From contig RXJD01000010.1 of assembly GCA_003987775.1 (NCBI GenBank), positions 124,001 through 188,000 of the forward strand: DNA of 64,000 nt, written 5' to 3'. Shown here piece by piece: positions 45,735-54,746 of this stretch (position 1 is its first letter; the number at the start of each line of letters is the position of its first letter). The notes below the pieces were generated by a model. That model was not told the DNA's origin, made no database searches, and worked only from the letters and a program-made list of their open reading frames with translations. Made by a program: the position numbers and the translations under genes. Origin of the DNA: Mycobacterium sp. (GTDB lineage: Bacteria > Actinomycetota > Actinomycetes > Mycobacteriales > Mycobacteriaceae).

Positions 45735-47180
45735 TTGCCGACTACTTCGATCCCCCTGCGGGAACAGATGCTGCGCCGCCGCCCGGTAGGTGGTGCGCCC
45801 GTCGCACAGGGGGCCGCTTCTGAGCTCAAACGCAGCTTCGGCACCTTCCAGCTCACCCTCTTCGGCGTGGGGTCGACCGTCGGAACCGGAATCTTCTTCG
45901 TGCTGTCCCAAGCGGTGCCCGAGGCCGGGCCCGGCGTGCTCGTCTCCTTTCTGGTGGCCGGCATCGCGGCCGGGCTGGCCGCGATCTGCTACGCCGAATT
46001 GGCCTCCGCCGTGCCGGTTTCCGGCTCGTCATACTCGTACGCCTACACCACCCTGGGCGAGGCGGTGGCCATGGTCGTGGCGGCGTGCCTGCTGCTGGAA
46101 TACGGAGTGGCCACCGCGGCGGTGGCCGTCGGCTGGAGTGGTTACCTCAACAAGCTGCTGCACAACCTGCTGGGAGTCGAACTGCCACACGCCTTGTCGG
46201 CGGCACCATGGGACAAGACGCCACCGGGTGTCTCGCACGGTTGGGTCAACCTGCCGGCGGTCATCCTGATCGTCTTGTGCGCGCTGTTGTTGATCCGTGG
46301 CGCCAGCGAATCGGCCAAGGTGAACACGATCATGGTGCTGATCAAGCTCGGCGTGCTAGGTCTGTTCGCGGTGATCGCCTTCACCGCCTTCAACGACGAC
46401 CACCTCAAGAACTTCGCGCCGTTCGGTGTCGCCGGCATCGGCACGGCGGCGGGCACCATCTTCTTCTCCTACATCGGCCTGGACGCCGTCTCGACCGCGG
46501 GTGACGAGGTGAAGGACCCGCAGAAGACCATGCCGCGCGCATTGATCTCGGCGCTGGTCGTGGTAACCGGCGTCTACCTGCTGGTCGCGCTGTCCGCGCT
46601 CGGCACTCAGCCGTGGCAGGACTTCGGTGCCCAGGAGAATGCCGGGCTGGCCACCATTCTCGACAACGTCACGCACAGTCGATGGGCCGGCACGGTGCTG
46701 GCCGCGGGCGCGGTCATCTCGATCTTCACCGTCACGCTGGTCACCATGTACGGCATGACCCGCATCCTGTTCGCGATGGGCCGCGACGGCTTGTTACCCG
46801 CCCGGTTCGCGACGGTGAATCCGACGACCATGACCCCGGTGAACAACACCGTCATCGTCGCGGTCGCCGCGGGACTGCTCGCGGCGTTCGTGCCGCTGGA
46901 CAAGCTGGCGGACATGGTGTCCATCGGTACCTTGACGGCGTTCATCGTGGTGTCCCTGGGCGTGATCATCCTGCGCGTGCGCGAACCCGATCTGCCGCGT
47001 GCCTTCCGGGTCCCGGGATATCCTGTGACACCGCTGCTTTCGGTGCTGGCCTGCGGGTACATCCTGGCAAGCCTGCACTGGTATACCTGGCTGGCGTTCA
47101 GCGGCTGGATCGCGGTAACGCTGATCTACTACTTCGTGTGGGGCCGGCATCACAGCGCCTTGAATGAGAACCCGCCGTGA
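45735..47180 (+). CDS. rocE: Amino acid permease, RocE type
   Basis: A 481-residue APC-superfamily permease with 12 predicted helices. The first helix has the substrate-binding break FGVGSTVGTGIFFVLS, and the consensus motif YAELASAVPVSGSSYSYAY follows. It resembles cationic amino acid transporters (Rv2320c RocE). The start is TTG 45735 with a GGGAGG site at 45723-45728. It follows rocD by 24 bases and probably imports arginine or ornithine. Confidence 0.9.
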   Translation: MPTTSIPLREQMLRRRPVGGAPVAQGAASELKRSFGTFQLTLFGVGSTVGTGIFFVLSQAVPEAGPGVLVSFLVAGIAAGLAAICYAELASAVPVSGSSYSYAYTTLGEAVAMVVAACLLLEYGVATAAVAVGWSGYLNKLLHNLLGVELPHALSAAPWDKTPPGVSHGWVNLPAVILIVLCALLLIRGASESAKVNTIMVLIKLGVLGLFAVIAFTAFNDDHLKNFAPFGVAGIGTAAGTIFFSYIGLDAVSTAGDEVKDPQKTMPRALISALVVVTGVYLLVALSALGTQPWQDFGAQENAGLATILDNVTHSRWAGTVLAAGAVISIFTVTLVTMYGMTRILFAMGRDGLLPARFATVNPTTMTPVNNTVIVAVAAGLLAAFVPLDKLADMVSIGTLTAFIVVSLGVIILRVREPDLPRAFRVPGYPVTPLLSVLACGYILASLHWYTWLAFSGWIAVTLIYYFVWGRHHSALNENPP

Positions 47181-48055
47181 GCGTCGTCGTCGGATACCGG
47201 GCCGACAAGGTAGGCCTTTCGGGGCTGTACCTGGCGGTCGGCATCGCCCGGACACTGCAGACGTCGCTGACGGTGGCGACCATCGTGCCCAAGGGCTGGC
47301 CCACGCCGTCGCTGGCCCGCGTCGACGCCGAATACGAGCACTGGGCCGAGCATCTCGCCGAGAACTCCGCCAATGAAGCCCGGGCCTTTCTGTCCCCGTT
47401 GACCGAGGGGCTCAAGGTCAACTACCGGCAGTGTGCACACCGCTCGGTATCGACGGGATTGCTCGAAGTGGCCGAGGAGGTGGGCGCGGAGATGCTGGTG
47501 CTCGGCTCGCTGCCGAGCGTGCGGCGCGTGCAGATGGTGGTCGGTACCACCGCCGACTGGCTGCTGCACTCCTCGCCGGTGCCGGTGGCGATCAGCTCGC
47601 CCGGATACCACTCGACGACAGGCAGATTGACCCGCCTGACATGCGCCTACTCCGCGATCCCGCAGGCGGTGAGCGTGGTGCGCCAGTGCGCGGCGTACGC
47701 CGAGCGGATGGGAGTACCGCTGCGGGTGATGACCTTCGCCGTCCGGGGCCGGACGATGTATCCACCCGATGTGGGACTGGACGCCGAGGACAGCATCCTC
47801 GAGGCGTGGGCGGTGCAGGCGCGCGACGTGCTGGAGTCGCTGAAGGCCGACGGCGTCGTGGGCAAAGGCGTTGCGCTGCAGGTGGTTACCGCGCGCAGCT
47901 GGGTCGAGGCGCTGCACAGCGCGGACTGGGTCGACGGCGAGATCCTGACGCTGGGCACGTCGCCGGGCGGCGATATCCGGCGAGTGTTCCTCGGCGTCCG
48001 CAGCGGCAAGATTATTCGCCACAGCCCGGTGCCGGTGCTGGTGCTGCCCGGCTGA
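47177..48055 (+). CDS. Universal stress protein with two Usp domains
   Basis: A 292-residue protein with tandem Usp folds (about residues 1-140 and 148-292). The usual ATP-binding signature G-x2-G-x9-G-S/T is not intact in either half: the first reads GSLPSVRRVQMVVGTTADWL and the second GTSPGGDIRRVFLGVRSGKI. It may therefore be a non-ATP-binding type. The GTG at 47177 overlaps the rocE stop, so it is in the arginine operon; it corresponds to Rv2319c. Role in the operon is unknown. Confidence 0.88.
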   Translation: MSVVVGYRADKVGLSGLYLAVGIARTLQTSLTVATIVPKGWPTPSLARVDAEYEHWAEHLAENSANEARAFLSPLTEGLKVNYRQCAHRSVSTGLLEVAEEVGAEMLVLGSLPSVRRVQMVVGTTADWLLHSSPVPVAISSPGYHSTTGRLTRLTCAYSAIPQAVSVVRQCAAYAERMGVPLRVMTFAVRGRTMYPPDVGLDAEDSILEAWAVQARDVLESLKADGVVGKGVALQVVTARSWVEALHSADWVDGEILTLGTSPGGDIRRVFLGVRSGKIIRHSPVPVLVLPG

Positions 48056-48060
48056 CGTCG

Positions 48061-49398
48061 CTAACGCGTCTCCACCCGGTAGACGTCGACAGGCTCCGGC
48101 AGTCCCTTGAGCTGGTGTGCGCCAAAGCTTTCGAACAGCAGCCCCGAGCCCGCCGACAGATCGCGGACGGTGCGGCTGGCGAGCACCTCACCGGACCCGG
48201 CCATCGCTCCGATGCGGGCGCCGATGTGAACCGCCAGGCCGCTCCACTCCTCGCCTCGCCGCTCGCACTCACCGGTATGGATGCCGGCGCGGATCGGGAT
48301 ATTGCGGGCGGCGAGGGCGGGCACCAACTGCAGCGCGCAGCGAGCCGCCTTCGTCGGCGCATCGAACAACGCGAAAATTCCGTCGCCGGTGTGGCTGACG
48401 CGTGTTCCGCCGTAGCGCGAGAGCAGGCTGTCCACCACGCTGTCGTGGCTGTTGAGCTGGTGGCGCCATGCCGCGTCGCCCACCGCGCTGAGTTTCTCCG
48501 TCGAACTGACGATGTCGGTGAACAGCACCGTCTTGAGGACCCGCTCGTCGGCGGGAGCGCCTGAGGTCTCCGTGAAGAATTCGTTGGCCGCTGCACCCAG
48601 CTCATCGAGGACGTCGAAGGGGGTGTGCGGGCCCGGCGACAACAGGTCGAAACGGGCGTTGGGTATGGCGGCGGCGAGTGCCGCCGCGGATTCCACCGGC
48701 ACCAAGCGATCACCGTGACGAGCCAGAACCAGGGTCGGCACCTGCACGGCGCCGAGAACGGCACGTACGTCGGTCTCCATGAACGCCTGCCACCAAAGCT
48801 TGGCCATCGAAGGACTGGACACCGAACGTTGCAGCTTGCCGAACAGTTGCCGGACACCGGAGACCTCGGCGGCCGTCCCGTAGAAAATCTCGGCCAATGC
48901 GCCTCGGCCCCAGTCTCTTTCGACTTCGTCGAGCTGGGATTGCACCTCGGCAGGGGAGAACCCCCACGGATAGTCGGGCGGATCCTGGGAAAAACGGGCG
49001 GCGCTGCCGAACAACCCGAGCCGGCTGACCCGATCGGGGTGGGTGGCGGTGTACAGGATGCTCACGGCGCCGCCTTCGCTGGTACCGAACAGGCTGACCC
49101 GCTCGATGCCCACCGCTTCGACTATCGCGGCGAGATCCTCGACGCGTTCGTTCAGCGACAACAAGTGTGTCGCAGGATCGGAGATGCCGCTGCCGCGCCG
49201 GTCCCACACGACCAGGCGCATCTGCTGCGACGTCAGTTCGATGGCGCGCAGGTAGGGACTGTCGGGTTCGTCGATGGTGTCGACGTTGCCGACCACCCAC
49301 CCCGGCACCCAGATGAGCGTCGGACCGGATTCGCCGAAGATCCGGTACGCCAGGCGCACGTCGCCGTTGCGGGCGTAGCGCACGCCGTCGTCACTCAT
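48061..49398 (-). CDS. Alpha/beta-hydrolase fused to class III adenylyl cyclase
   Basis: A 445-residue two-domain protein with the same plan as Rv1900c (LipJ). Residues 1-275: alpha/beta hydrolase with nucleophile Ser107 in FGTSEGGAV and a GPHTPF block that could hold the catalytic His. Residues 287-445: class III nucleotide cyclase with the metal aspartates Asp295 (LFTDIVSST) and Asp339 (HTGDGIFAL) and Arg395. At the position of the usual transition-state Asn the motif reads GLAVHIGARI, so His391 replaces Asn. ATG 49398 is preferred over 49470, which would extend across the alkB regulatory region. Divergent from alkB. Confidence 0.88.
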   Translation of the reverse strand: MSDDGVRYARNGDVRLAYRIFGESGPTLIWVPGWVVGNVDTIDEPDSPYLRAIELTSQQMRLVVWDRRGSGISDPATHLLSLNERVEDLAAIVEAVGIERVSLFGTSEGGAVSILYTATHPDRVSRLGLFGSAARFSQDPPDYPWGFSPAEVQSQLDEVERDWGRGALAEIFYGTAAEVSGVRQLFGKLQRSVSSPSMAKLWWQAFMETDVRAVLGAVQVPTLVLARHGDRLVPVESAAALAAAIPNARFDLLSPGPHTPFDVLDELGAAANEFFTETSGAPADERVLKTVLFTDIVSSTEKLSAVGDAAWRHQLNSHDSVVDSLLSRYGGTRVSHTGDGIFALFDAPTKAARCALQLVPALAARNIPIRAGIHTGECERRGEEWSGLAVHIGARIGAMAGSGEVLASRTVRDLSAGSGLLFESFGAHQLKGLPEPVDVYRVETR

Positions 49399-49478
49399 AC
49401 GGAGATGGTGGCACCTCGCGGGTCCGGGAGAGTAACACGGGTTCGCGACTGAACAGATCACCAAATTCATGCATCAGT

Positions 49479-49502
49479 TGAACAAATCAGCTGATATGTT
49501 CA
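49479..49502. promoter_or_regulatory. 24-base palindrome upstream of alkB
   Basis: Two 12-base arms, TGAACAAATCAG and CTGATATGTTCA, match at 11 of 12 positions. It lies 51 bases before the alkB start. A half-site copy, TGAACAGATCA, lies at 49450-49460, closer to the divergent cyclase gene. This is the expected size and place for binding of the TetR regulator encoded downstream of alkB. Confidence 0.7.
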
Positions 49503-49553
49503 TTGCAGCAGACGACGACGTCCGCGGCCAGACGATGACGGAGGAGGTTCGCG

Positions 49554-50774
49554 ATGGCGAACATGGTGAAGCTGAATACCGGCGGTGACGTCGCGGTATG
49601 GCGGGACCGGAAGCGATACCTATGGCCCCTTGGCCTGATCCTTCCGACGTCCCTGCTGGCGGCCGTCGGGATGGCCTGGCTATTCGGCCGGCTCGGATGG
49701 GCCGCTGCCACGCCGGTGCTGTGGTGGGTCGGACCGATTCTGCTCTACGTGCTGTTGCCGATTCTCGACACCTTCTTCGGCGCCGACGACCAGAATCCGC
49801 CCGACGACGTGATCGAGTACCTGGAGAACGACAAGTACTACCGGTACTGCACTTATGCGTTCATACCCCTGCAGATGGCCAGCCTCGTCGTGGCGTGCTA
49901 CCTCTGGTCGGCGCACGACCTGAGCTGGCTGGGAATCAGCGGCGGCCTGGGCCTGATCTCCAAGATCGGGGTCATGGTGACGATGGGTGTGATCGGCGGG
50001 GTCGGCATCAACACCGCGCACGAAATGGGCCACAAGCGCGAGGAACTGGAGCGCTGGCTGTCCAAGGTGACGCTCGCCCAGACCCTCTACGGGCACTTCT
50101 ACATCGAACACAACCGCGGCCACCACGTCCGCGTCTCCACCCCGGAGGACCCGGCCAGCGCACGCTTCGGTGAGAGTTTCTGGATGTTCCTGCCGCGCAG
50201 CGTCTTCGGCTCGCTGAAGTCGGCATGGGAACTGGAGAAGACGCGGATGCAGCGACTTGGCAAGTCCGCGTGGAGTATTCACAACGACGTGCTCAACGCG
50301 TGGGTGATGTCTTTGGTGCTGTTCGGCGCGCTGACGGCCGCTTTCGGATGGCAGGTGTTGCCGTTCCTGATCATTCAGGCGGCCTACGGTGCGTCGCTGC
50401 TGGAATCGGTGAACTTCCTCGAGCACTACGGACTGTTGCGGCAGAAGACGCCGTCGGGACGTTACGAACGCTGCGCCCCGGTGCACAGCTGGAATTCCGA
50501 CCACATCGTCACCAACGTCTTCCTGTACCACCTGCAGCGCCACAGCGACCACCACGCCAACCCGGTGCGGCGTTACCAGACCCTGCGCAGCATGGACGGG
50601 GCGCCGAATCTGCCGAGTGGATATGCCACGTTGATCGGGTTGACCTACTTCCCTCCGCTGTGGCGCCGGCTGATGGACCATCGCGTCATGGCGCACTACG
50701 GCGGCGACATCAGCCGGGTGAACGTCGATCCGCGCAAGCGTGACAAGGTCCTCGCCAGGTACGGAGCCTCTTGA
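49554..50774 (+). CDS. alkB: Alkane 1-monooxygenase
   Basis: A 406-residue integral membrane di-iron hydroxylase that oxidises the end carbon of alkanes. All histidine boxes are present: HEMGHK (156-161), EHNRGHH (185-191) and LQRHSDHH, as well as the NFLEHYGL motif typical of AlkB. Six membrane helices are predicted. GAGGAGG at 49541-49547 sets the ATG at 49554. Its stop overlaps the rubredoxin start (TGATG). A palindrome lies upstream. It belongs to the mycobacterial AlkB group by overall sequence. Confidence 0.96.
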   Translation: MANMVKLNTGGDVAVWRDRKRYLWPLGLILPTSLLAAVGMAWLFGRLGWAAATPVLWWVGPILLYVLLPILDTFFGADDQNPPDDVIEYLENDKYYRYCTYAFIPLQMASLVVACYLWSAHDLSWLGISGGLGLISKIGVMVTMGVIGGVGINTAHEMGHKREELERWLSKVTLAQTLYGHFYIEHNRGHHVRVSTPEDPASARFGESFWMFLPRSVFGSLKSAWELEKTRMQRLGKSAWSIHNDVLNAWVMSLVLFGALTAAFGWQVLPFLIIQAAYGASLLESVNFLEHYGLLRQKTPSGRYERCAPVHSWNSDHIVTNVFLYHLQRHSDHHANPVRRYQTLRSMDGAPNLPSGYATLIGLTYFPPLWRRLMDHRVMAHYGGDISRVNVDPRKRDKVLARYGAS

Positions 50775-50974
50775 TGGCCGCCTATAAATGCCCTGATTGC
50801 GACTATGTCTACGACGAAGCTACGGGTGCGCCTCATCTGGGCTATCCGGCGGGAACCAGCTGGGACGACGTGGAGGATGGCTGGCGCTGCCCGGACTGCG
50901 GCGTCCGAGAGAAGTTCGACTTCAACCCGCGGCGCGCCCACTCGACGGCAGGAGCTGAGCCCGATGCGCAATAG
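50774..50974 (+). CDS. rubA: Rubredoxin
   Basis: A 66-residue electron carrier for AlkB. The iron is bound by Cys6 and Cys9 (KCPDCDY) and Cys39 and Cys42 (RCPDCGV), with the typical YDEATGAPHLGYPAGT between. ATG 50774 shares a base with the alkB stop; its own stop lies inside the tetR gene. Many mycobacterial alk operons have two rubredoxin genes, RubA and RubB; only one is here, and no rubredoxin reductase is in the window. Confidence 0.95.
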   Translation: MAAYKCPDCDYVYDEATGAPHLGYPAGTSWDDVEDGWRCPDCGVREKFDFNPRRAHSTAGAEPDAQ

Positions 50975-51602
50975 TCTCGGGTGGATGGTTGAGCCGACTT
51001 CCCCGCGAAACCGCAGCCCGTATCAGAACAACGCCGTTGCCTTGATGCGCAACGGGGTGCTGGACGCGATGCAGCGGTTGCTTGTCGAACGCAGGTGGTC
51101 GACGATCACCATGGCCGATGTCGCCAAGGCGGCGGGCATCAGCCGGGGCACCCTCTACAACGAGTTCGGTACGCGGAGGGGTCTGGCGCGCAACTACGCG
51201 CTGCGGCTGACCGACAGCATCATCATCGGGATGGAGGCGGCGGTCCATGATCATCCCGACGATGGCTACGGCACCCTGCACTCGGCATTCAGCCAATTCT
51301 TCACCCATGCCGACACCGATCCGCTGGTGCGGGCGTTGCGGACTGAAGACGCGCCCAATGACCTACTCCGGATGATCACCGTCGAAAGCCAATTCATCGT
51401 TGATTACGCCGCGGAACACCTGGCCGAGATCTTCCAGCGAAGCTGGGTGGGGGCCGAAGCCTTTGATGCCCATGTACTCGGCCGGACCATCGCCCGGTCC
51501 GCGCTGAGCTTTCTCGCCCTGCCGCCGGTCGGTGCCGAGGACGCGGCGACGACCATCGCCCACGTTCTGGCGCCGTTCCTCAACTCGATCCGGCGGGACT
51601 AG
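50964..51602 (+). CDS. TetR-family regulator of the alk operon
   Basis: A 212-residue TetR repressor with helix-turn-helix TITMADVAKAAGISRGTLYN and a ligand-binding C-terminal domain of the AlkX type. ATG 50964 overlaps the rubredoxin gene by 11 bases and has GGAG 9 bases upstream; an alternative ATG is at 50985. Being last in alkB-rubA-tetR, it probably represses the operon through the palindrome at 49479-49502 and is released by alkane-derived fatty acids; that is inferred from related systems. It ends 17 bases from the convergent uspC. Confidence 0.9.
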   Translation: MRNSLGWMVEPTSPRNRSPYQNNAVALMRNGVLDAMQRLLVERRWSTITMADVAKAAGISRGTLYNEFGTRRGLARNYALRLTDSIIIGMEAAVHDHPDDGYGTLHSAFSQFFTHADTDPLVRALRTEDAPNDLLRMITVESQFIVDYAAEHLAEIFQRSWVGAEAFDAHVLGRTIARSALSFLALPPVGAEDAATTIAHVLAPFLNSIRRD

Positions 51603-51619
51603 TCACCGGTCCGCGCCAC

Positions 51620-52936
51620 CTACCGGGAGGCGGCGGCGTTGGCCGCGGCCTGGGCCTGCTGCAGCGTCGTCGCGATATCGCCTCGGCCCAGGAACATGTC
51701 GTCGAAAAAGGGCTGCAGGGCCTCGTTTCCGGCGGCGAATCCCACCCCGCCGGGCGCCGGGATCCGTGGCCCGCCCAGGACCGCGAAGAACGGCCCGACG
51801 TCCACGCCCCTGGCCTTCCAGTACGCGAAGTAGCCCGGCTGGGCCGACAGCACCGCCGGGATGGCCGCGCCTTCGCGGCCCAGATAGGCGTTGCCTTCGC
51901 TGCTGCCCATCCAGGCCAGCACCTGGCGCACGGCATCGGGGTGCTTGGATGCCGAATTGCCCGCTGCGGCAATCCCGTTGGTGACCGTGACGCGGCCCTT
52001 GGGGCCGATCGGCATCATCGCCACCCCCCAGTGGAAGGTGGCGTCGCGCGCCACCGCGGCCAGGCTGTAGGTCCCGGACTGGAACAGCGCCATCTTGCCG
52101 GCCAGGAACTGGTTGCGGGAGAAGTCGCCGTTGTCGTTGGTGTCGGAGGCCGGCGGTGCGACGTGGTCGGTGTTGATCAGTCCCACGAGGTAGCGGAAAG
52201 CCAGCAGCGACTCGGGATTGTCGAACGCGAACTCGTTGCCGCGCTGGAACACTCCGCCGGCCGAGCCGATGTAGTTGAGGTAGATCGCCTGCGGGTCGTT
52301 GGCGGCGTTGTATCCCCACTGACGCACCCGCCGGGGCTCGAAACCCGGTGTGCCGGCGAGGTGCCCGTCGGCGTCGACGGTCAGGCGGGCCAGCAGCGGC
52401 CGCAGGGTGTCGTCGCTGCCTGGGCTCCAGCGCAGGGTGTCCAGCACGGCGGGATCGACGCCGGCCGCGGCCAGGAGGTCGGCGTTGTAGAACACCGCGA
52501 TGCCGGCGTCGGTGAGTTGCGGCACCCCCCATAGGACGCCGTTGCGGGTGAACTGCTCGGTGACCGCCGGGTCCCAGCCCTGGTCCGGCCCCTCGATCTT
52601 GATCAGGCGGCCGCTGTCGGCGTACGCGTCGAGGTAGGCGTTGGACACCCAGAAGATGTCGTCGGCGCTGCCGCCGGCCACGTCGGTGCGCAGGGTGTCG
52701 AAGTAGTTCGAGAACGCCACCATGTTGGTGCGCACCTCGATGTCGGGGTGCGTGCGCGTGAAAGCCCGGAAGGACTCCTGGTAGACCCGCGCGATGGGTT
52801 CCGCCCACAGTCGCACCGTCACCACGATCTTGCCGTTGTCCCCGGCGCGGCCCATCAGAATCGCCGTCGTCATCAGCAACGCGGCGGTCAGCGTGAGCGC
52901 CAGCGCGAACACGGTCGAGAATCTTGGCTTAGTCAC
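51620..52936 (-). CDS. uspC: UspC, sugar/amino-sugar ABC transporter binding protein
   Basis: A 438-residue periplasmic binding protein of the maltose-binding type, with family stretches RTHPDIEVRTNMVAFSNYFD and GRLIKIEGPDQGW and a typical hinge. The N-terminus has a hydrophobic segment (about residues 10-27, ALALTLTAALLMTTAILMG) without a lipobox Cys, although UspC is described as a lipoprotein in M. tuberculosis. The start is GTG 52936, with GAGGG upstream; a longer frame from 53014 adds hydrophilic residues and no Cys. It is the last gene of uspA-uspB-uspC. Confidence 0.9.
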   Translation of the reverse strand: MTKPRFSTVFALALTLTAALLMTTAILMGRAGDNGKIVVTVRLWAEPIARVYQESFRAFTRTHPDIEVRTNMVAFSNYFDTLRTDVAGGSADDIFWVSNAYLDAYADSGRLIKIEGPDQGWDPAVTEQFTRNGVLWGVPQLTDAGIAVFYNADLLAAAGVDPAVLDTLRWSPGSDDTLRPLLARLTVDADGHLAGTPGFEPRRVRQWGYNAANDPQAIYLNYIGSAGGVFQRGNEFAFDNPESLLAFRYLVGLINTDHVAPPASDTNDNGDFSRNQFLAGKMALFQSGTYSLAAVARDATFHWGVAMMPIGPKGRVTVTNGIAAAGNSASKHPDAVRQVLAWMGSSEGNAYLGREGAAIPAVLSAQPGYFAYWKARGVDVGPFFAVLGGPRIPAPGGVGFAAGNEALQPFFDDMFLGRGDIATTLQQAQAAANAAASR

Positions 52937-53032
52937 GTGAGCCCTCGCTCGCGGGCCGCCGTCGAGATTGCCGTGAGGGTCGTGATCCCGCGTGATTCGC
53001 AGCCGTGGGGGCAATCTCGGCGCAACCCCGGC

Positions 53033-53854
53033 TCACTTGAGTCCCGAGACCAGAATCGAGGACACGATGTGCCGCTGGAACGCCAGGAACAGCACGATCA
53101 GCGGCACGATCGCGACCGTCGTCGCCGCCATCACCAGCGTCCACTGCGAGTTGTAGCGGGACTGCAGGTCGGCGGTGGCCACCGTCAGCACCCGCCACTT
53201 GCGGCCGCTGGTGATCACCAGCGGCCACATGAAGTTGTTCCACTGCGAGACCACGGTGATCATCGTCAGCGCGGCCAGCACCGGCTTGCTCGACGGCAGG
53301 ATCACATGCACCAGCACGTCCAGCGTGTTGGCGCCGTCCAGATGCGCGGCGTTGATCAGGTCATCGGGGATGATCCGGAAATGCTCGCGCAGCAGGAAGA
53401 TCGCATACGGCGAGCCGAACATGAACGGAATCACCAACGCCCAGAAGGTGTTTCGCAGTCCCATCTGGGCCATCATCAGATACAGCGGCACCACCGTCAC
53501 CGTGCCCGGCACCATCAGGGTCGCGACGTAGACCCAGAACAGGGCGTCACGGCCGGGGAAGTGCAGCCGCGCGAACGCGTAACCGGCCAGCACCGAGAAG
53601 GTCATCTGCCCCAGCAGGATCACCGTGGTCATCAGCGCGGTGACCGCCGCCGCGCGGCCGAACCCGGTGCCCACCAGGTCGGTGTAATTGGTCAGGGTCG
53701 GCGGGTGCGGCCACTGCAGCGGGGAACCGGTGGCGAACTGGTGCTCGGAGGTGAACGAGGTGAGTAACCCGAGAGCGAACGGCGCCACCGTGATCAGCGC
53801 ACCGGCGAGCAGTCCGGCGTAGATCAGCCCCAACGACGCCCTAGACGAGGTCAT
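53033..53854 (-). CDS. uspB: UspB, sugar ABC transporter permease
   Basis: A 273-residue MalG-type permease with six helices. The EAA loop that contacts the ATPase is INAAHLDGANTLDVLVHVIL. It overlaps the end of uspA by 14 bases. No ATPase gene follows; the uspABC system of mycobacteria relies on a shared ATPase encoded elsewhere. A 96-base gap separates it from uspC. Confidence 0.94.
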   Translation of the reverse strand: MTSSRASLGLIYAGLLAGALITVAPFALGLLTSFTSEHQFATGSPLQWPHPPTLTNYTDLVGTGFGRAAAVTALMTTVILLGQMTFSVLAGYAFARLHFPGRDALFWVYVATLMVPGTVTVVPLYLMMAQMGLRNTFWALVIPFMFGSPYAIFLLREHFRIIPDDLINAAHLDGANTLDVLVHVILPSSKPVLAALTMITVVSQWNNFMWPLVITSGRKWRVLTVATADLQSRYNSQWTLVMAATTVAIVPLIVLFLAFQRHIVSSILVSGLK

Positions 53855-54713
53855 AGCTGATCCGTCTGCGGAAGTAGAGGTGCTGAACGAAGGTGACGCC
53901 GACCAGGATGACGAACAGCACGACGGCCATCACCGCGGCGCGGCCGATCGACGCCGCACCGAACGCCTCGGAGTAGATCTGGTGGGCCACCAGGTCGGTG
54001 CTGCCCTCTGGGCCCCCGCCGGTCAACGCGTAGACGGTGTCGAAAACCTGTGCGGTGCTGACGATCCCGGTGACCAGGACGAAGAACGTGGTGGGCCGCA
54101 GCATGGGCAGGGTGATGCGCCAGAACCGCTGCCACACGCCGGCGCCGTCGGTGCGCGCGGCGTTGTGCACGTCCTCCGGGATCGCCAGCAGGCCGGCCAG
54201 GAAGGACAGCGAGACGTAGCCGACGTTGGTCCAGATGACGACGGCCGACACCATCGGCAGGGCGAGGTCGGGGTTGGTCAGCCACTCGATGCGCCGTCCG
54301 AGCAGGGTGCTGACCGCGCCGTCGGTGGGCGCCAGAATCCAGCGCCACAACACCGCGATCGCCAGTGGCGCGCAGATCCACGGCAGCACGTACAGCGTGC
54401 GGAACAACCCGCTACCCGGAAGCCGCGGGGCCAGCAGCAGGGCGGCCAGCAGGCCCAACGCCGTCTGCGCCGGCACGACGAGCGCGACGAAGATCGCGGT
54501 GACCACCAGCGAGTCGGCGAAGTCGCCGTCGTGCAGTACCGAGCGCCAGTTCGCGAAGCCGACATAGTGCAGCGGCCCCAGCAGGTCCCAGCGATAGAGG
54601 CTGAGCCACACCACCACCAGGATCGGCAGCAGCAGGAAGGCGACGACGCCGAACAGGCTGGGCGCCAGCAATGCGTAGGCCAGCGCGGTGGAGCGGCGTG
54701 GCGCGTCGGGCAT
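53841..54713 (-). CDS. uspA: UspA, sugar ABC transporter permease
   Basis: A 290-residue MalF-type permease with six helices; the EAA loop is HNAARTDGAGVWQRFWRITL. ATG 54713 (MPDAPRRS) gives the same length as the M. tuberculosis protein as I recall it; the much longer frame from 55562 runs antisense through tldD and is rejected. First gene of the unit, divergent from tldD with 33 bases between start codons. Confidence 0.94.
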   Translation of the reverse strand: MPDAPRRSTALAYALLAPSLFGVVAFLLLPILVVVWLSLYRWDLLGPLHYVGFANWRSVLHDGDFADSLVVTAIFVALVVPAQTALGLLAALLLAPRLPGSGLFRTLYVLPWICAPLAIAVLWRWILAPTDGAVSTLLGRRIEWLTNPDLALPMVSAVVIWTNVGYVSLSFLAGLLAIPEDVHNAARTDGAGVWQRFWRITLPMLRPTTFFVLVTGIVSTAQVFDTVYALTGGGPEGSTDLVAHQIYSEAFGAASIGRAAVMAVVLFVILVGVTFVQHLYFRRRISYDLV

Positions 54714-54746
54714 GAATGTATTAAAGCCGGTCGTTACGGTGTACCC

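Noticed and set aside
53880..54746. Long N-terminal extension of TldD
   Set aside because: It would read antisense through uspA and has no protein-like content; the GTG at 54747 gives the family length.
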